Notes: a model not told the origin generated them from the sequence alone. Positions 36,278-48,632 are shown, counted from the stretch's first letter. The stretch: 64,000 nucleotides of DNA from Mixia osmundae IAM 14324 (GCF_000708205.1 NW_014575561.1:876299-940298); one strand, 5' to 3'. A program made the numbers and translations.

Positions 36278-39200
36278 ATGAGCTCAGAGGTGGTCTTTCA
36301 GGCACTCCAGACGCTGTACGAGAATCCAGACAGGGCAGCCAAGGACGCAGCGAACGAGTGGCTGCAAGCTTTTCAGCGCGAGGTGCGATGCCGAGCAGCA
36401 GATGAGCTGCGAGCAACGAGACTGATGATGAGCGCCCTCAGCCTAGCGCTTGGCAGACATGCAATGAGATCCTCGTCAATGCCGGCGCGCCAACTCAGGC
36501 TCGACTGTTCGCAGCTCAGTCTTTCAGGGCAAAGGCGCGTCACCTCGCCGTCGGCTGAGAAAAGAGACTGATCGTCACTCATTGGCCGAGCAGGTCATCC
36601 ATGATCTCACCGACTTGGACACTGCCGCTCGCTTCGGCTTGCGGGATCTCTTATTGGGCACCCTGTCATCGCCCCAGCTCAACAAGGAGAAAGTCGTCGT
36701 GAGACAGATCGCGCTCGCTCTTGCTGCTCTTCTCCTTCAAACGCCCGAATGGCAAAATGCCGTTCAGTCAGTAATTGAGCAGCTGGGCGGGAGTGCGCAG
36801 ACACTCGTCGCTTTGCTGATCTTCCTCACTGTTCTGCCGGAAGAAGCGACCAACAATTCTCGCCTCGTCATCAGCGTGAGTGGCGAGCTAGCATTGATAG
36901 ATATCAAACTGATCGAATTAAGTAGAACGAGACCTACCGATCGCCAGAAGTCGTTGGTCAGATTCCAGCACTGCTTGCTAGCTATCATGCCCGTCCGGAT
37001 GCGACGCTAGCCATCAAGACCCAATGCTTTGACTGTCTCGCCGCCTGGCTAAGGGCAGGTGAGATCCCGGCCCAGTCCGTTGTCGCGACGCCTATGTTTG
37101 GCTATCTCTTCGATTCGCTCAACGATTCTACAGTCTTTGACGAGAGCATACATACGCTTTGCGAACTTATCAACGAGACGCAAGAGGTGCAAGACAATAC
37201 CCAAGTGATCCAGCAGATCTTACCCAGACTGCTCGCCCTACAAGGTCAGATGGAGGCCGACAAAGAGGACGACATGAAGATGCGAGGGTATGCTCAGCTA
37301 CTCTCCGAAGCTGGCAGAGTGTATGCCAGTCTTATCTTGCACCATACCGAAGCTTTCATGCCGCTCGTCAACCTCATCTTGCAGTGCGCTGCCTATCATG
37401 AGCTGGAAGTCGTCAGCAAGACCTTCGAATTTTGGTACTACCTACAGCGAGTCCTGAGTCCGCACGTCGCACAAGCCTCGGTACAGCCTCTCGTAGAAGC
37501 ATACAGAACGCTCGTCGGCTATATCGTCAGGCACTTACATTTCCCCGCCGATGAGGACTCGGTCACTGCCGAGGAGCTCGACGAATTCAGAGAATTCCGA
37601 CACCACATTGGCAATACGCTCAAGGATTGCTGCTCCATACTGACGCCTTCGGTCGGATTGAAGCAGGTGTATGACATGGTCGCGTCGGCCGTGGCCAGTG
37701 GCTCGGCGCCGTGGCAGAGCATCGAGGCTCCTCTCTTCTCCATGCGCTCGATGGGCGCTCAAGTGCCCAATAATGAAGAAACTGTGCTTCCCTTGATCAT
37801 GGATATGCTGCCAAATCTGCCTGCTCATCCTAAAATCAAATATGCGACCATTCTCGTCATCTCGCGCTACACCGAATGGATCGCAGCTCATCCCCAGTAC
37901 CTCGCCTTTCAGCTCACCTACATCTCATCTGGCTTCAGTGACGCAGAGACGAGGGTGTGGCTCGCCAGCGCCCAAGCCATGCAAAACTTGTGCAAAGATT
38001 GTAGCCAGGCAAGTCGGGCCACCTCTGCTTTCCGATCGTGCTCACATGGATAAGGCAGCACCTGATTCCCTATTTACCTCAGCTGCATACCTTCTTGACG
38101 GATGTCGGACCCAATCTAGATCCGGCTGACTACGCAGAACTCACAGAAGGCGTTGCTCATGTCGTGGCTGCAATGCCTCCGCAAGAAGCCATTGCTGCCA
38201 TGCCCATGTTTTGTATGCCGATGCTCGAGCAACTTCATACGATTGCAGCGCAGCCTGGAACGGCCACAAAGGCTCAGATGACCGCCGTGTCTGGTCAGCA
38301 TTGCTGCCTTCTGGTTCTTTTGCATTCGCTTATATACCATACGCAGATATATTGGCCAGATTGGACGCTTTCTTGCTCGTTTGCTCCGAGCTGAGTCCCG
38401 AGCTTCCAATCGCGTGCGAAAAAACATGCGCGGAAGCATGGACAGTCATCGAGTCTCTACTCGATAAGTATGGCGAGTCGACCCAAGTCGTCGAACGCTC
38501 CTGCGCAGTCATACGTCGATCAATGCTATTTTTCGGCACACGCTTTCATCCTATCGCACCTCGCGTCATCATGTCCATGGCCACACGGTTTCAAAAGTCA
38601 GGTTTTTCGTCGTACATGTGGATCAGCAGCAAGGCGCCCGAGATGCTCAAAAGCGTCAACAGCCAAAGCTTTCGCGAGATCTACATGCAAGCTTTCAATC
38701 TTGAGACGGCAAAGGTGACTGCAATCCTAGGCGAAGTCGAGCTCAGGTCGATACCGGATGGTCGGTGATCTGCAGCTTCAGTCAGGATCGTGCTAATGCT
38801 TCTCGATACAGTCTTTGAAGATTACCTTGCGTTGGTATCCGAGACACTGCGCCACACTCCTGACATTCTGCTGTCTTCGCCGGAGCTGCCCAGGATCCTT
38901 GCCATCGTCGTGGCGGCATTCACGCTGCCTGCACCGGCCGTTGTCTACAAAGCCACCGATCTGGCGCTAGACATTATAGGCCACGAGTCACTTGCGCCTT
39001 CAGATCCCAGCCATGCAGCATACGGTCAAGCTATCCATGGAGCTATTGTGGCTATCGGCCCTACACTCACGGCAGGTCTCTTGCTCGGATTGACGGGCGA
39101 TTTTGAGGACTTTTCGACGGCCATCACGATCTGCCGCATCATGGCTCAACGCTTTCCAGCTGAGTTCGCAGGCTGGGTCAGCACCGGTCTGCAATCGGTA

Positions 39201-39377
39201 CCGCAAAAGGTCTTGCCCGTTCAAGATCGAGCTCAATTTAGCGAGCGCTTCGGTACCGCCATGGGCAATCAGAACCTCAGCGGTGTGCGCGATGCATTCA
39301 TGACCTTGGCGAGAGCGACGAAGAAGGCAAAGGCAAGAGAAGCGATGCAAGTGCGGCTTAATGCCAACGAGGACTGA
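36278..39377 (+). CDS. importin-beta family receptor, transportin-3/Mtr10 type
   Basis: Mtr10/transportin-3 imports SR-type and mRNA-binding proteins into the nucleus under control of Ran. Seven exons (36278-36382, 36442-36534, 36594-36875, 36926-38008, 38059-38293, 38347-38760, 38812-39377) give 925 residues of helical repeats. The N-terminal importin-beta domain is clear (ALQTLYENPDRAAKDAANEWLQAFQRE, SAWQTCNEIL, AAQSFRAKVIHDL). Later blocks include TFEFWYYLQR, HPKIKYATILVISRYTEWI and CSELSPELP. Introns at 36535-36593 and 38009-38058 need GC donors (AAG|GCGCGT and CAG|GCAAGT) to keep family-conserved junctions. RNA1, whose RanGAP product acts in the same Ran cycle, lies at the left edge of the window, but the distance gives no operational link. 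Confidence 0.92.
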
Positions 39378-39417
39378 AGGTGCATACAACAACATCACGT
39401 GCAAGCGGGCTGACAGA

Positions 39418-42039
39418 TCACCTGTCGAACGAGGAGATATCGAATGGCCTGACAAAGCCTTCGTAGGCCGACATGTGTGCTTCGCCCTCGCTCAGGGTCA
39501 CGCGTCGCTGCCGACCCAGCTTCGTCTTGACCTTGTTCAGCACCCGACGCCGTCTACTGCTCGGCTCTGGTTCTGCTGGCTCGCCTGCCTCGATACCTAT
39601 ATCCTCGATAGCTGCCAAGAAGGAGAGCAAGGGCTTGGGCACGTTGACCCTGAAAGCCTTGCTGCGAGTGTCGATAGCTTCCTCACGAAGTTGTTCGAGC
39701 GTCTCTGCTAGAGCGTCGAGCGACAGGGGCAGATCGTAGGTAAATCCTAGCAGAGCAAAATCGAGCAATTGATGATCCGGTGAGCAATTTGGCGTGAATG
39801 CAAGCTGCTGTGTCGGACTAGCGCGTGCCGTTGGGTCTGCTTGGATACGACAAGCGATCCTCTTCAGATATCGATTGCATTCGATACCGAGCTTAACCTG
39901 GAAAGGTGCGTGACCGTTCCCTGAGGATTCCACGGCCAGGATCTGGCGTTCGGCGTGCCTGGATACAAGCACTCTGTTGAGCATGAGTCGCTGATCATAT
40001 GCAGCTGGCTTACCAGTAGAGACCTCGCAGCAATGCAGCATAACTTCGTGCTTCGAGCACGAGCACTGAGTCTGCTGGATCTGAGCGGGAGAGGAAGATC
40101 TGATCGTTCACAATGGACGTTGGCACCTCGTCGCCGTTGGGCCGACGATAGATGACGCGCAAACGTTCGTCAGTAGGTAAGGTCGCCTCGGCAGTGCCAT
40201 CCATATAGTCCTGAGCAGCGTTGCGATCTTGAGGGCCTACCGCCACGCCATGTGCAGATTCTCGTGTAGACCTTATAGAACTGCGTCTGGATCGAACTGA
40301 TTCTCGTGTAGACTTGATCGAACCTTTTGCTGATCTGATGGACGCTGTGTCCCGCTCGGAGGCAAGATCCTTGTGATGAGATTCATTGTCTGCCAACGTC
40401 GTGTCCTGCGAGGCGCCTGCGTTCGAGCTGCCGACGTGCGAAGCGTAGTCAGGCTCTTCGATCTCTTCAATTGCGGACAGCGGCGGCACTGCGCTAGCTG
40501 TCCCACTTTCGTCTCCCGATGCGAGGTGCCTATCATCGAAGGGATCTGAGCCGGACTCGCTGACGACCTCTTGCGTTTGATCTGAGTATTCCTGCTGCGC
40601 TTCTTCCGCTCGTGGTGTGGTCGGTCTCGACTCGCCGTCGTCGTCACCGTTGTCGTCGACATCGTCTGTATCGTCCTCTGGTCTCTCGGCTGCTTCACTG
40701 ATCGGGATCGGCGGCGGGAGCCGCGATGGAGCTTGAGTGGGGCTTGTGTGTGTGCTGGATCGTACTTCGACGTCGCGCAGCTCAGGACTGCTCTCTGCGC
40801 TCTGATCTGTGACCAGCGGCGATGCAGTCGATGGCGGCGACGCACGGGCAACAGGGTCGGCAGATGGTATATCTTTGCTAGGCGAGAAGCTGACGGGGGT
40901 AGAGGAGCCTGGAATGGGTGGCAAACGCCGAGCTGTCCGGGTAGACCTAGGTGAACTCATGACCGCAGATAGCGGCGAAGCAGGCGTAACGAAGTTCTGT
41001 GTCTGGATCGACAGAGGACCATTGCCTTCGTATGCAGGTGGCGGCTCGAAAGATGACATGTCTGTTTGAGCAGAACCAAATGGATCGCGTCGGCTGTCCT
41101 GCTGTCTTGATGCTTCTCGGACCGGAATAGGCGCGCGTTGAGGAAACAACGGCGCCGATTGTGCTGAATGGCTCGTATGATCTGTACGGGCTATCCGGCT
41201 AGCCGAGCCCGTCATGGCTTCCTCGAGAGCAGCTTTGCGAGCACGCTCTTCGGCAAGACTAGCCTCGATGGCAGCTTTCAGCTCAGCATCGTCATCATCA
41301 GTGCCATTTGATCGCGCCAGCGAATGTGACTTCGACGGGCGACTAGATTGTCTGCGGCGGATCTGCTCAGCCCTTCGGTGTTCTTCCCACTGCGCAGATT
41401 CTCTTGCGCTCTGCTCGAGAGCGCGACGCTCGTCTGCTGCTTCCTTTGCCTCTCGCTCGCTCTGCGCCCGTGCTTGCTCGAGTACTCGTCTCTCCTCTGT
41501 CTCCTCTGCTTGTCTGATGGCAAGAGACTCTTTCTCTGCTTCTTCGAGCCATTTCTGTGCATTCGTCTTCGGTCAGCACGTGCAGGACTGCAGACTCAAG
41601 CTCAACTGACCCTCTCTTGCTCTGCACGTGCTCGATCGCTGTCGAATGCCTGTTGTGATTCGCGGATAGCTCGCTCGAGATCGTCATCCTTTGGCATATG
41701 CTGCACAGACTGGGCGCTCGTCGGTCTCGAAGGATGCGCACGATGAGGCGAAGCAGTGCCCGAGCGGCTCACATGTCGCTCATTCGTAGGCTGGGCATTG
41801 TGCGGTCTCCTCGCAATGGGCGCAGGTGTATTAGATGGCGAGTGATACGAATGTGCGTGCTGTGTCGTCGGTCGCTGGGCCTGTGGCTGGTGTGGAGGCT
41901 GATAGTGTCTGTCATTGATGACATGTGGGGGCCCACTGCGTCGAGGAGCGCCTGGATCTGCAAAATCGGCGGCTGAGGCTGCCACGCCTGCATAGGGATC
42001 CTTGGGTGTCCATACGCCTGGCTTGGGTATCCAGCTCAT
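39418..42039 (-). CDS. ubiquitin-interacting-motif protein, probable endocytic or sorting adaptor
   Basis: Three exons (42039-41611, 41554-40014, 39958-39418) give 836 residues. Near the N-terminus are WIPKPGVWTPKDPY and a Pro/Gln/His-rich stretch, then a UIM-like helix DDDLERAIRESQQAF, a long Glu/Arg coiled coil (EEAEKESLAIRQAEETEERR) and a second UIM-like helix DDAELKAAIEASLAEE. The middle is Ser/Pro/Asp-rich and disordered, with a possible PPPAY WW-binding site. The C-terminal 250 residues are folded-looking (LRVIYRRPNGDEVPTSI, HAERQILAVES, FALLGFTYDLPLSLD, KPLLSFLAAIEDIG) and match no family I can name. Ubiquitin binding is inferred from the motifs. It is convergent with the importin gene, with 40 bases between stops. 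Confidence 0.7.
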
Positions 42040-42185
42040 CCCTCTGCAGCTGATTGTTGGCGTCCTCAATGCTCGCTGCACCGCGCGCGCAAGGAAGAGA
42101 GAGGGGCACGGGGCATCGTCATCATCTCGACCGAGCGGCCGAGGTAGTTGTCAAGTGTGATCGGAGTCCAGCCAGCAAGCATTCG

Positions 42186-43185
42186 ATGCGAGCTACTGCA
42201 CGGCTACAGTCGTTGGCTCGCTCACTGACACAGGCACCTCGCGCCACACGCATGGCGTCTTCATCAGCTTCAGACACGCCTGCATTCGAGCGCTCCCCCG
42301 TACCGAGCGGGAATCCGCTCGGCGAAGGACGCCATGTCACTTCGGCCGCATGCCTGATCATCGGCGACGAGGTGCTGAACGGCAAGACGCACGACTCGAA
42401 TTCTAACTTTCTTGCGAAACAGCTCTTCGATCTGGGCATATCGCTGAAGGAGGTGAGCGCGATGCGGACCGGCAAGTCAGCTCAGCTCAGCTCTGAAGCT
42501 CTCGTGACAGATCCAAGTCATACCCGATGAAGAGGAGAGGATCATTGAGGCGGCTAAGCGGATGACGGCTTCCTATGATCTTGTTGTGACGAGTGGTGGC
42601 ATCGGTCCGACACATGATGACATTACATACGATAGCATGGCGAAAGCATTCGGCGTCGAACTCAAATATCACGACGAGACAATTCATAGGATGTACGAGA
42701 TGGGCAAGAAGAGATATGCAGAGCAGAAACAGACAGAGGAGCAAATGCAAGCCCGCAAGAGGATGGCGCTCTTGCCCAATCCAGCAGAAGTGCTGTTCGT
42801 CCAGCCTGACTTGTGGGTGCCCATCGTTAGGCTAGGCGGAAAGCTTTGCATCCTGCCTGGCGTACCGAGACTGTTTCAGCAATTGACGATCGGTCTGCTG
42901 CGATACCTGCCGCTGCCGCCCAGTGACATGAAGCCATACAGACACCTCATCCACACCAAGCAGCCAGAAAGCAGTATCGCGCCTTTCCTGACTTCCCTGC
43001 AAAATCGCGTCAAAGAGGAAGGTATCAGCGTGGGCAGTTATCCAAAACTGTTGGCCGGCGTCGATGTCTCACTTATAGGTAAAGACCTGGCGCGATTGCA
43101 AGAGCTCGGGCAAGAAGTTGTGAAGGAACTAGATGGCAAGGTCGTCGCAGAGGGCAGAGTGGGCGAAGAAAAAGACCTCAAGTAG
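42186..43185 (+). CDS. MoCF/MoaB-like domain protein (FAD-synthase N-terminal or CinA type)
   Basis: The MoCF (molybdopterin-binding) domain occurs in molybdenum cofactor enzymes, in CinA and in the N-terminal hydrolase half of eukaryotic FAD synthases. Two exons (42186-42452, 42511-43185) give 313 residues. Motifs are [60 protein letters not shown] and [12 protein letters not shown]. No PAPS-reductase-like FAD synthetase domain follows, so this is the stand-alone fungal type. The N-terminus before the domain is Arg/Ser/Ala-rich and could be a mitochondrial presequence; ATG at 42252 would remove it. It is divergent from the UIM gene with 146 bases between starts. Confidence 0.87.
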
Positions 43186-43347
43186 CAACGCTCAGCATGG
43201 CATGTTTGTGCGCAAATGTATTGCATTCGCTGCGCTGCGAAGACAACAAGACCGTGTAAAATCATACAGTGAGCGTGTTCGAGATTAAGCACAAGTGTGT
43301 GATTGCGATGTATGCGTCGATGCCTTTTGAGTGTGATGTAACGATGC

Positions 43348-44959
43348 TTATGTCAAAGTTGAGAAGCCGACACGATTAGCTGAAGCATCAAAGGTAGTAT
43401 AGACGCCCTTCATGAAAGTATCGCCGACGATCCATGCGTTCATGCCGACGTCTTGGCCGACGATGGCACCGACACATCGACCAGAGCCTGGGCTTGTCGC
43501 GCCAAGATTGAGATCGTCAGCCTTGATGTTCCACTTCTTGCCAGAGTCAAACTGGAACGAGACTGTAGGTGGCGAATCGCAAGGGAAGGTGTAGTAGCCG
43601 TTGTTGTAGACACCGGAGTCGGGTACTTGCGCCCAGAAGGAGCTAGCATCGGCAGTTGGTGCTACGATGACGGTGGTACCTGAATCGATGATGGCGTAGA
43701 TGCCAGATGCGGCTTGAGTCTTGTTGATGTATACATTGGAGTTGAGAACCCAGTAAGATTGCGACTGTACGCTGTGCCATTCGATCGCGCCCGAGTAATG
43801 CGCAGAGTTGGCACCGCCGAGGTAGAGCTCCGAGCCTCCGCCACTAGCAAGCTTGAAGGAGAACTGGGGGCTCTTCGTCTTGCCTTCAGAGACGAGGTTG
43901 AAGAAGAAAGGTGGTACGTTGAGCGTGGAGATGGCCTGGAAGCCCATGCCCATAATGCCATCCATAGGATCGTCGGACCATTCCGAGGAGAGTGTCGCAG
44001 CAGCGCCGAAGGTCTGCTTGGCCACTGTCAGGCCTGCGACAGTGACGGTGTCGGTGAAGACGCTGCCGGTTGTGCTCGAGCCGTCACCATATTGTACGTT
44101 AAGCTGATTGCCAGGTACGAGGCTGGAAGTGCTCGAGGCACCGTCGTCGTACTTGTTGTGCGACGAGCATGCAGAAGTAGTGCAGTTGCTGGAGGGGATC
44201 CAGAAGTCGGCGCTGCCGGTATCGAAATCGATCACGAATGACTGAGGTGGTGTACCGATAGTCACTGGGCCAGCCCACACTGTCAATTGTAAGAGTCAGC
44301 TTATGCCCTGTCAGATGAAGCTTTGAAGCGTACATAGATCGTTGTTATAATCTTTCAGGGCAATGCCACCAGCGCGAACCGAAGTGGCAGAGAGCTCATC
44401 GCCGGTGGAAGCGGCAGCATTCGCGCGTTGCTTTGCGTGTGCGACCTTGGGGTTGGCAGAGCCAGGCTTGGCTTTGAGCGCGAAGGCTTCCTCGATCGTC
44501 GGCAGGTACTCGTCGTCCACGAGTGAACGTCGCATCTCGTGTGCGGCGAGATGAGCAGAGCGACGTTCGAGATCCTCTGCTCTTTTGGCGAGCTCTCGCT
44601 TGCTGAGAGCAGGCGCGTCGAGCAGTCTGTCACCAGAGTTGATCTGGTAGGCGACAATGCCCTTTTGGTACTTTACAAAGTTGCGAGACAGATGGCTCTG
44701 TATACCCATGCTTTAGCAATGGTCCACGGAAGTGACCAAGCGATAGACTGACCTGAGTAGCAGACCAGTCGATCGTGCCATCTTCTTTGGTAAGGGGCTT
44801 GTAGCTGCGCTTGAAGAGAGGGATGGAGATGCCCTCATCTGATGTAGGGGGTGCAACAATGTTGAGCGGCTCTGGTACAGCAGACGCAGCAGGTCGAGCG
44901 GAGGTCGAGGGCAGCAGGGCAAGGGCGGCCAAGCCCGAGACTGCAGCTGAGATGAACAT
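43348..44959 (-). CDS. pepsin-like aspartic protease, secreted, family A1
   Basis: Three exons (44959-44753, 44697-44334, 44279-43348) encode 500 residues. A signal peptide (FISAAVSGLAALALLPSTSA) is followed by a long propeptide of about 150 residues with several dibasic sites (LAKRAEDLERR, EMRRS). The mature enzyme has the two catalytic motifs FDTGSADFWIP (near residue 211) and IIDSGTTVI (near 386), the flap YGDGSSTTG and the C-terminal FMKGVYTTFD. The second intron rejoins DYNNDLL to WAGPVTIGTPPQSF in phase. Cysteine pairs (NCTTSACS and CDSP...GRC) fit A1 disulfides. Secretion and acid activation are inferred from the family. Confidence 0.94.
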
Positions 44960-45652
44960 GCTGAGTGATCAGTGATTCGCAAGTAGGGAGATGCGACTGT
45001 ATGTGCGTGCGTGTGTTGATGTAGTCGACAAGGTGTGCTTGTGTGTATACAAAGGACTGCACTGCTTCTTGTAGTCGAACAAGACTTGACAGAGTCGAGA
45101 CGAGAGCTGAACGCTGTTGAAGAGACAAGACCTTAAGAAGGACGAAGCAAACCAAGTCAGCAGATGTCAAGCGCAATTTGCATGACGTCGTCTGCGAAGC
45201 ACTGGTCAGACGCTCTCAGCTGGTCACTGTTTGTCCGCATCTGTCCAAGATGATCAACAAACTCGTTGCATTTGTCCAACCTACAAGCGGGCCATTCTAG
45301 CCTGCGCCTTCTCAGCGAAACTCTGCCTGGCATTGCCATATTCGTGCCACGTTTCTATAGTCCTGGTCAGACGACTGCCATTCGCGGATTCTGTGACATC
45401 GAGATGGCGCGCGTACGCGAATGGAAATTTTGCTTACGTGTCAGTTCGCTAGATGACATCGTGTAATTTCCCCGCGAGGAGCGGCGGAGAAAAAGGCAAT
45501 CGTTATCATTGCAGTCTTGCCCGACAGACGTCGTTTGGCTTGCTGCCATGTCGCTGGAGTCTTGGGTGGCGTCTTGCGTCGATCACACGTAGACGGCCGA
45601 CGAGCGGCTCGTCCTGACGCTGCAGTGTTGTGTGGAGCTTCGCCAGGCTTGT
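44960..45652. other. 693-base interval without a supported gene
   Basis: The region lies upstream of the aspartic protease start and downstream of the SGNH-like gene stop, both on the minus strand. Minus-strand frames between 45280 and 45600 can be chained by GT-AG sites into peptides, but they show no conserved content and the SGNH-like domain already ends before them. It presumably contains the protease promoter. Confidence 0.5.
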
Positions 45653-46791
45653 TCAAGAGACTTTGTTGTGAAGCTCCCATAAGATGACATCGGCCCAAAG
45701 AACTGCATTGGCGGGGCTGTATGCGCGCTGACCACTGAGCAGGGCACCGCTTTCGTCGAGGATGATCCGCTCTGAGATAGCGGGCTTGATGTGCTTGTGA
45801 ATGGCATCGATAGTGTACCTCATAGCAGAGTCAATCGCCATACTCGTACTGTCGTCTCTTGGTAGAGAGCGGGCAAGCACAATTGGCGAGCCTTCGAAGG
45901 ACTTGGCCAGTCGTATCAGAATCGTCTGAAGTGAATTAATCCATGCGCCGAGCCGCTCCGTTATGCCTGCATCGTCACCTTCTGGTAGTAGCGCATCCCA
46001 TACGCTCGCGCCCAGCTCAACGAGATCGACTTTTAGGTCGCGCTGCCACCGCTTGGCTAGGTTTGCATGCAGCGGCAGCAGTATTGCTGCGATGCGGTCC
46101 TCTGCCGCTACAGGAGGGTACCAACCTCGAACGGTATAATCTTGCTCTCTGCAGCGAACGTCAGCGTTGGTCCGGTTCCGCTTATCTCGCCATACTCCTC
46201 AATGAGGCCGAAATGAGAAACTGCCATCATGAGCAGCTCATAGCGCTCAACGTAGCAAGAGATCGGGGCAGTAGCGGTGTCCTTGCCGAAAGAAGCAGAG
46301 TTTGCCCATCCCGATCCTTCGATGGCAGGTGTCAAGCTGTTGTCTGGCAGATAGGTCTCCATGGAGCCGTTCGCGTGCTCGCAAAAGTACTCGAGATTCG
46401 CTCGGTCTTGCCTGGTGCCCAGGATCATGATAGTTCGATCTCTGAGCCAAGCGAGACTGGCATCCGTCCTGCTTGTGTTGAGAGAAGCCACGATGGATCG
46501 AGGCTGGCATGCGTCGTCGTAGGGCTCCCATCTTGTGCCAAAATAGCTCGGCCTATCGACAATCAAGCGACCAGGGAGTCGATATGGGTCGCACTTTGCT
46601 TTACGCCGGGCAGCAGCCTTGTAGCCCTGCTTCGGTCGTGCTTCACCCTTGCCGAGAAAGGAAAATCCGAGGAACCCGATTGCGCCGAGTGCAAGGGCTA
46701 CAAGCAAGGCATAGCGTGCTCGTGCATCAAGCTTGACTGTGCGTCGTGGATGTTGCTGAGATCTGCCAATACGTTCGTAGCGAGAGACCAT
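45653..46791 (-). CDS. type II membrane protein with SGNH/PC-esterase-like domain
   Basis: Two exons (46791-46196, 46148-45653) joined by a 47-base intron give 363 residues. A short basic cytosolic tail is followed by one transmembrane helix (YALLVALALGAIGFLGFSFL) and a lumenal domain starting KCDPYRLPGRLIVD. This layout matches fungal Golgi/ER membrane proteins with a PC-esterase-like SGNH fold. In relatives the first block reads like GDS-x-DR-x-N-x-EYFC; here it is ILGTRQDRANLEYFCEH, so the usual nucleophile serine is absent. The intron restores FGLIEEEQDYTVRGWYPP. The C-terminal block LSGQRAYSPANAVLWADVILWEL corresponds to the end of the domain. Function is unknown and catalytic activity doubtful. 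Confidence 0.6.
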
Positions 46792-46909
46792 TCACTCGAC
46801 AGCGCCGCTTCTGCCAGACTAGCCGAGAAGGTTGACCTCTTACAACGAGGGTCGGCCTCGGCGTCGTCGCGCCTGGAGAGAAAGCGAAAGCAGGCTCGAG
46901 CTTGACAGC

Positions 46910-47289
46910 ATGGCAGGCGGACATGGCGGCTATGGCGAGCTAGTATCATGCTCTAGAGGGCATCGGCTGACTGACCTGCGCATGGCAGATCCGATACACC
47001 GTGACCCAGGCTTGGAGGCTTGGACTCGGATGAAGAATTCGGTCTACACGACCTTCAAGTTCACTCCGAGGACGACGAAGCTCACTCTTTTCTGGGGCAT
47101 CTTTGTACCCTGCTTGACCTACTCGATGGCTGTCACCAATGCGGCAAGTGTACGGATCGTCACAGGTGACAAGCGCTGACTTGACACGCACAGAACGTCT
47201 ATGACTGGGCGGGCAAGCGCCGTGATGAGGGCCTGTTGAGGATACCTGCCCCTTCTGCGCCTGCCAAAGACGGTGAAGAGGAAGAGTAG
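46910..47289 (+). CDS. mitochondrial complex I accessory subunit, NDUFB4/B15-like
   Basis: Small membrane-arm subunit of NADH:ubiquinone oxidoreductase. Exons 46910-47149 and 47194-47289, around a 44-base intron, give 111 residues. The conserved part is DPGLEAWTRMKNSVYTTFKFTPRTTKLTLFWGIFVPCLTY, with one membrane helix, followed across the intron by NVYDWAGKRRDEGLL. The first 25 or so residues are poorly conserved, so translation could also start at the internal MADPIHRDPG. It is convergent with RPN10, with 60 bases between stops, and divergent from the SGNH-like gene with 118 bases between starts. Confidence 0.8.
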
Positions 47290-47349
47290 ATGCGCATTGT
47301 ACAGCCAGCCTCACGAGAGGGTCTTGCATTACTTTGACAAAGGGCACAA

Positions 47350-48632
47350 CTATGAGCTTGGCTTGGGCTGTTCCTCTTCGTCCTGAGCCATGCTGAGCGC
47401 TATCGCTCTTGCGATCTGGGCTTCCTCTGAATCATCATCTTCATCCATTCCGTCAGCCAGCGCAGTTCCGTCGTGGTCACCATTGCCCATTTCGACATCA
47501 TCGCCCCGAGACAGCGCAATGGCTCGCGCAAGTTCGTCGTCCTCGTCATCGTTCGCGAGGGTTGATCCTGTCTGCGCATTGGCAGGCGCTGGTGCGGACG
47601 CGGGTGTGGCGGCATGCGCGTCTGTTTCTGTCGGACCTGCAGTGGCCGGTGCGCTTTCGCTGATCGAGTCTAGTGCAGGCGCTGCTGAGGATGCAGGCGC
47701 CTCTCTCGCTCTTGCTTCCTCGAGTGACATTCGCAGAGCCTGTCCAAGTGTCAACGATGGGCATGACCTCAGGAATTTCCGCGCACCAGGGCGAGCTCTG
47801 GATCGAGATTGGGATCGATACCGAATTCATCGTCACCCGCGCCGGTACCTGTCGTGCCGCTCGGTCCCGCGCCTCCGCCAAAGCTGTCCCGCTCTAGTAT
47901 TGGCGAAGAGATGATGACGTCTGAGAGCAGTCTGCCGCTCGGCTCGGCATGTAGCAGATGGCTGCTCATCAATTGAGCTCTGTTGACACGAACATACGCG
48001 TACGCGTACCTCGGATGATTGTCGCCGCTATGGACTGCTTCGATGAATGCCTTGAGCTTCTCATCATTTTCTTCGCCTTCACCAAAAGATACGATGTCGA
48101 CTGCAATGTTGTTCTTGCGCATCTTCTTGCCTAATCGAACGAGAGCAGATGATGTACATGAAGCATGAGCTAATGGAGATCCGACGAAAGCGACGATTCT
48201 CTGCTGTTGCGATTTGTTCTGTCTGTGTTTCAAAGCAAGCTGTAAATCTCATCACAGTCAGCTGCTATGTGCGCTGACACGATTTGAGGCTCACTGAAGC
48301 GACATTTATGCCCGTAGCCAGATCAATCTCGCCGTCCAGACTTTCTTTGGCTGAATGCAAAGCTACAGTGATCTTGCCGATGTCCTCTGTGGGCGTGACG
48401 AGGACTTTCGGCGCTTTGCCTGCCATCGTCATCAAGCCACACACAGACTCGGGATTGCTGTTCGTCTTTGCGTTGAAGATGGTCGTCGCTGCATCTGATT
48501 GTGCACCGAAACGATCGGGTGTGTAGTCTCCATTGATCGCATAGGACGAGTTGTCCAGCCTGCGCAGCAGTCAGCACAAGTCTCGCTGAGCTCAGCGTCT
48601 ACGCACACGATCATACAAGCCTCGAGCGGCAT
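47350..48632 (-). CDS. RPN10: 26S proteasome ubiquitin receptor Rpn10
   Basis: Rpn10 sits between base and lid of the 19S particle and binds polyubiquitin. Five exons (48632-48607, 48559-48295, 48239-48010, 47961-47787, 47739-47350) give 361 residues. The N-terminal VWA domain reads MPLEACMIVLDNSSYAINGDY, then LALKHRQNKSQQQRIVAFVGSPL, NNIAVDIVSFGEGEEN and LLSDVIISSP. Three UIM helices follow: LALALRMSLEEARA, DELARAIALSRG and QIARAIALSMAQ. Three UIMs is more than the single yeast copy. The first coding exon is only 26 bases. All introns are canonical, 47-55 bases long. Confidence 0.95.

Noticed and set aside
45280-45652. Further minus-strand exons extending the SGNH-like gene
   Set aside because: The chain needs several splices including a 42-base intron, shows no conserved content, and the domain already ends normally at WADVILWEL before the stop at 45653.
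46245-46905. Long plus-strand frame (320 residues from 45943) over the SGNH-like gene
   Set aside because: It is the antisense shadow of the real minus-strand exon, with no domain and Arg/Ser/Leu-rich shadow composition.
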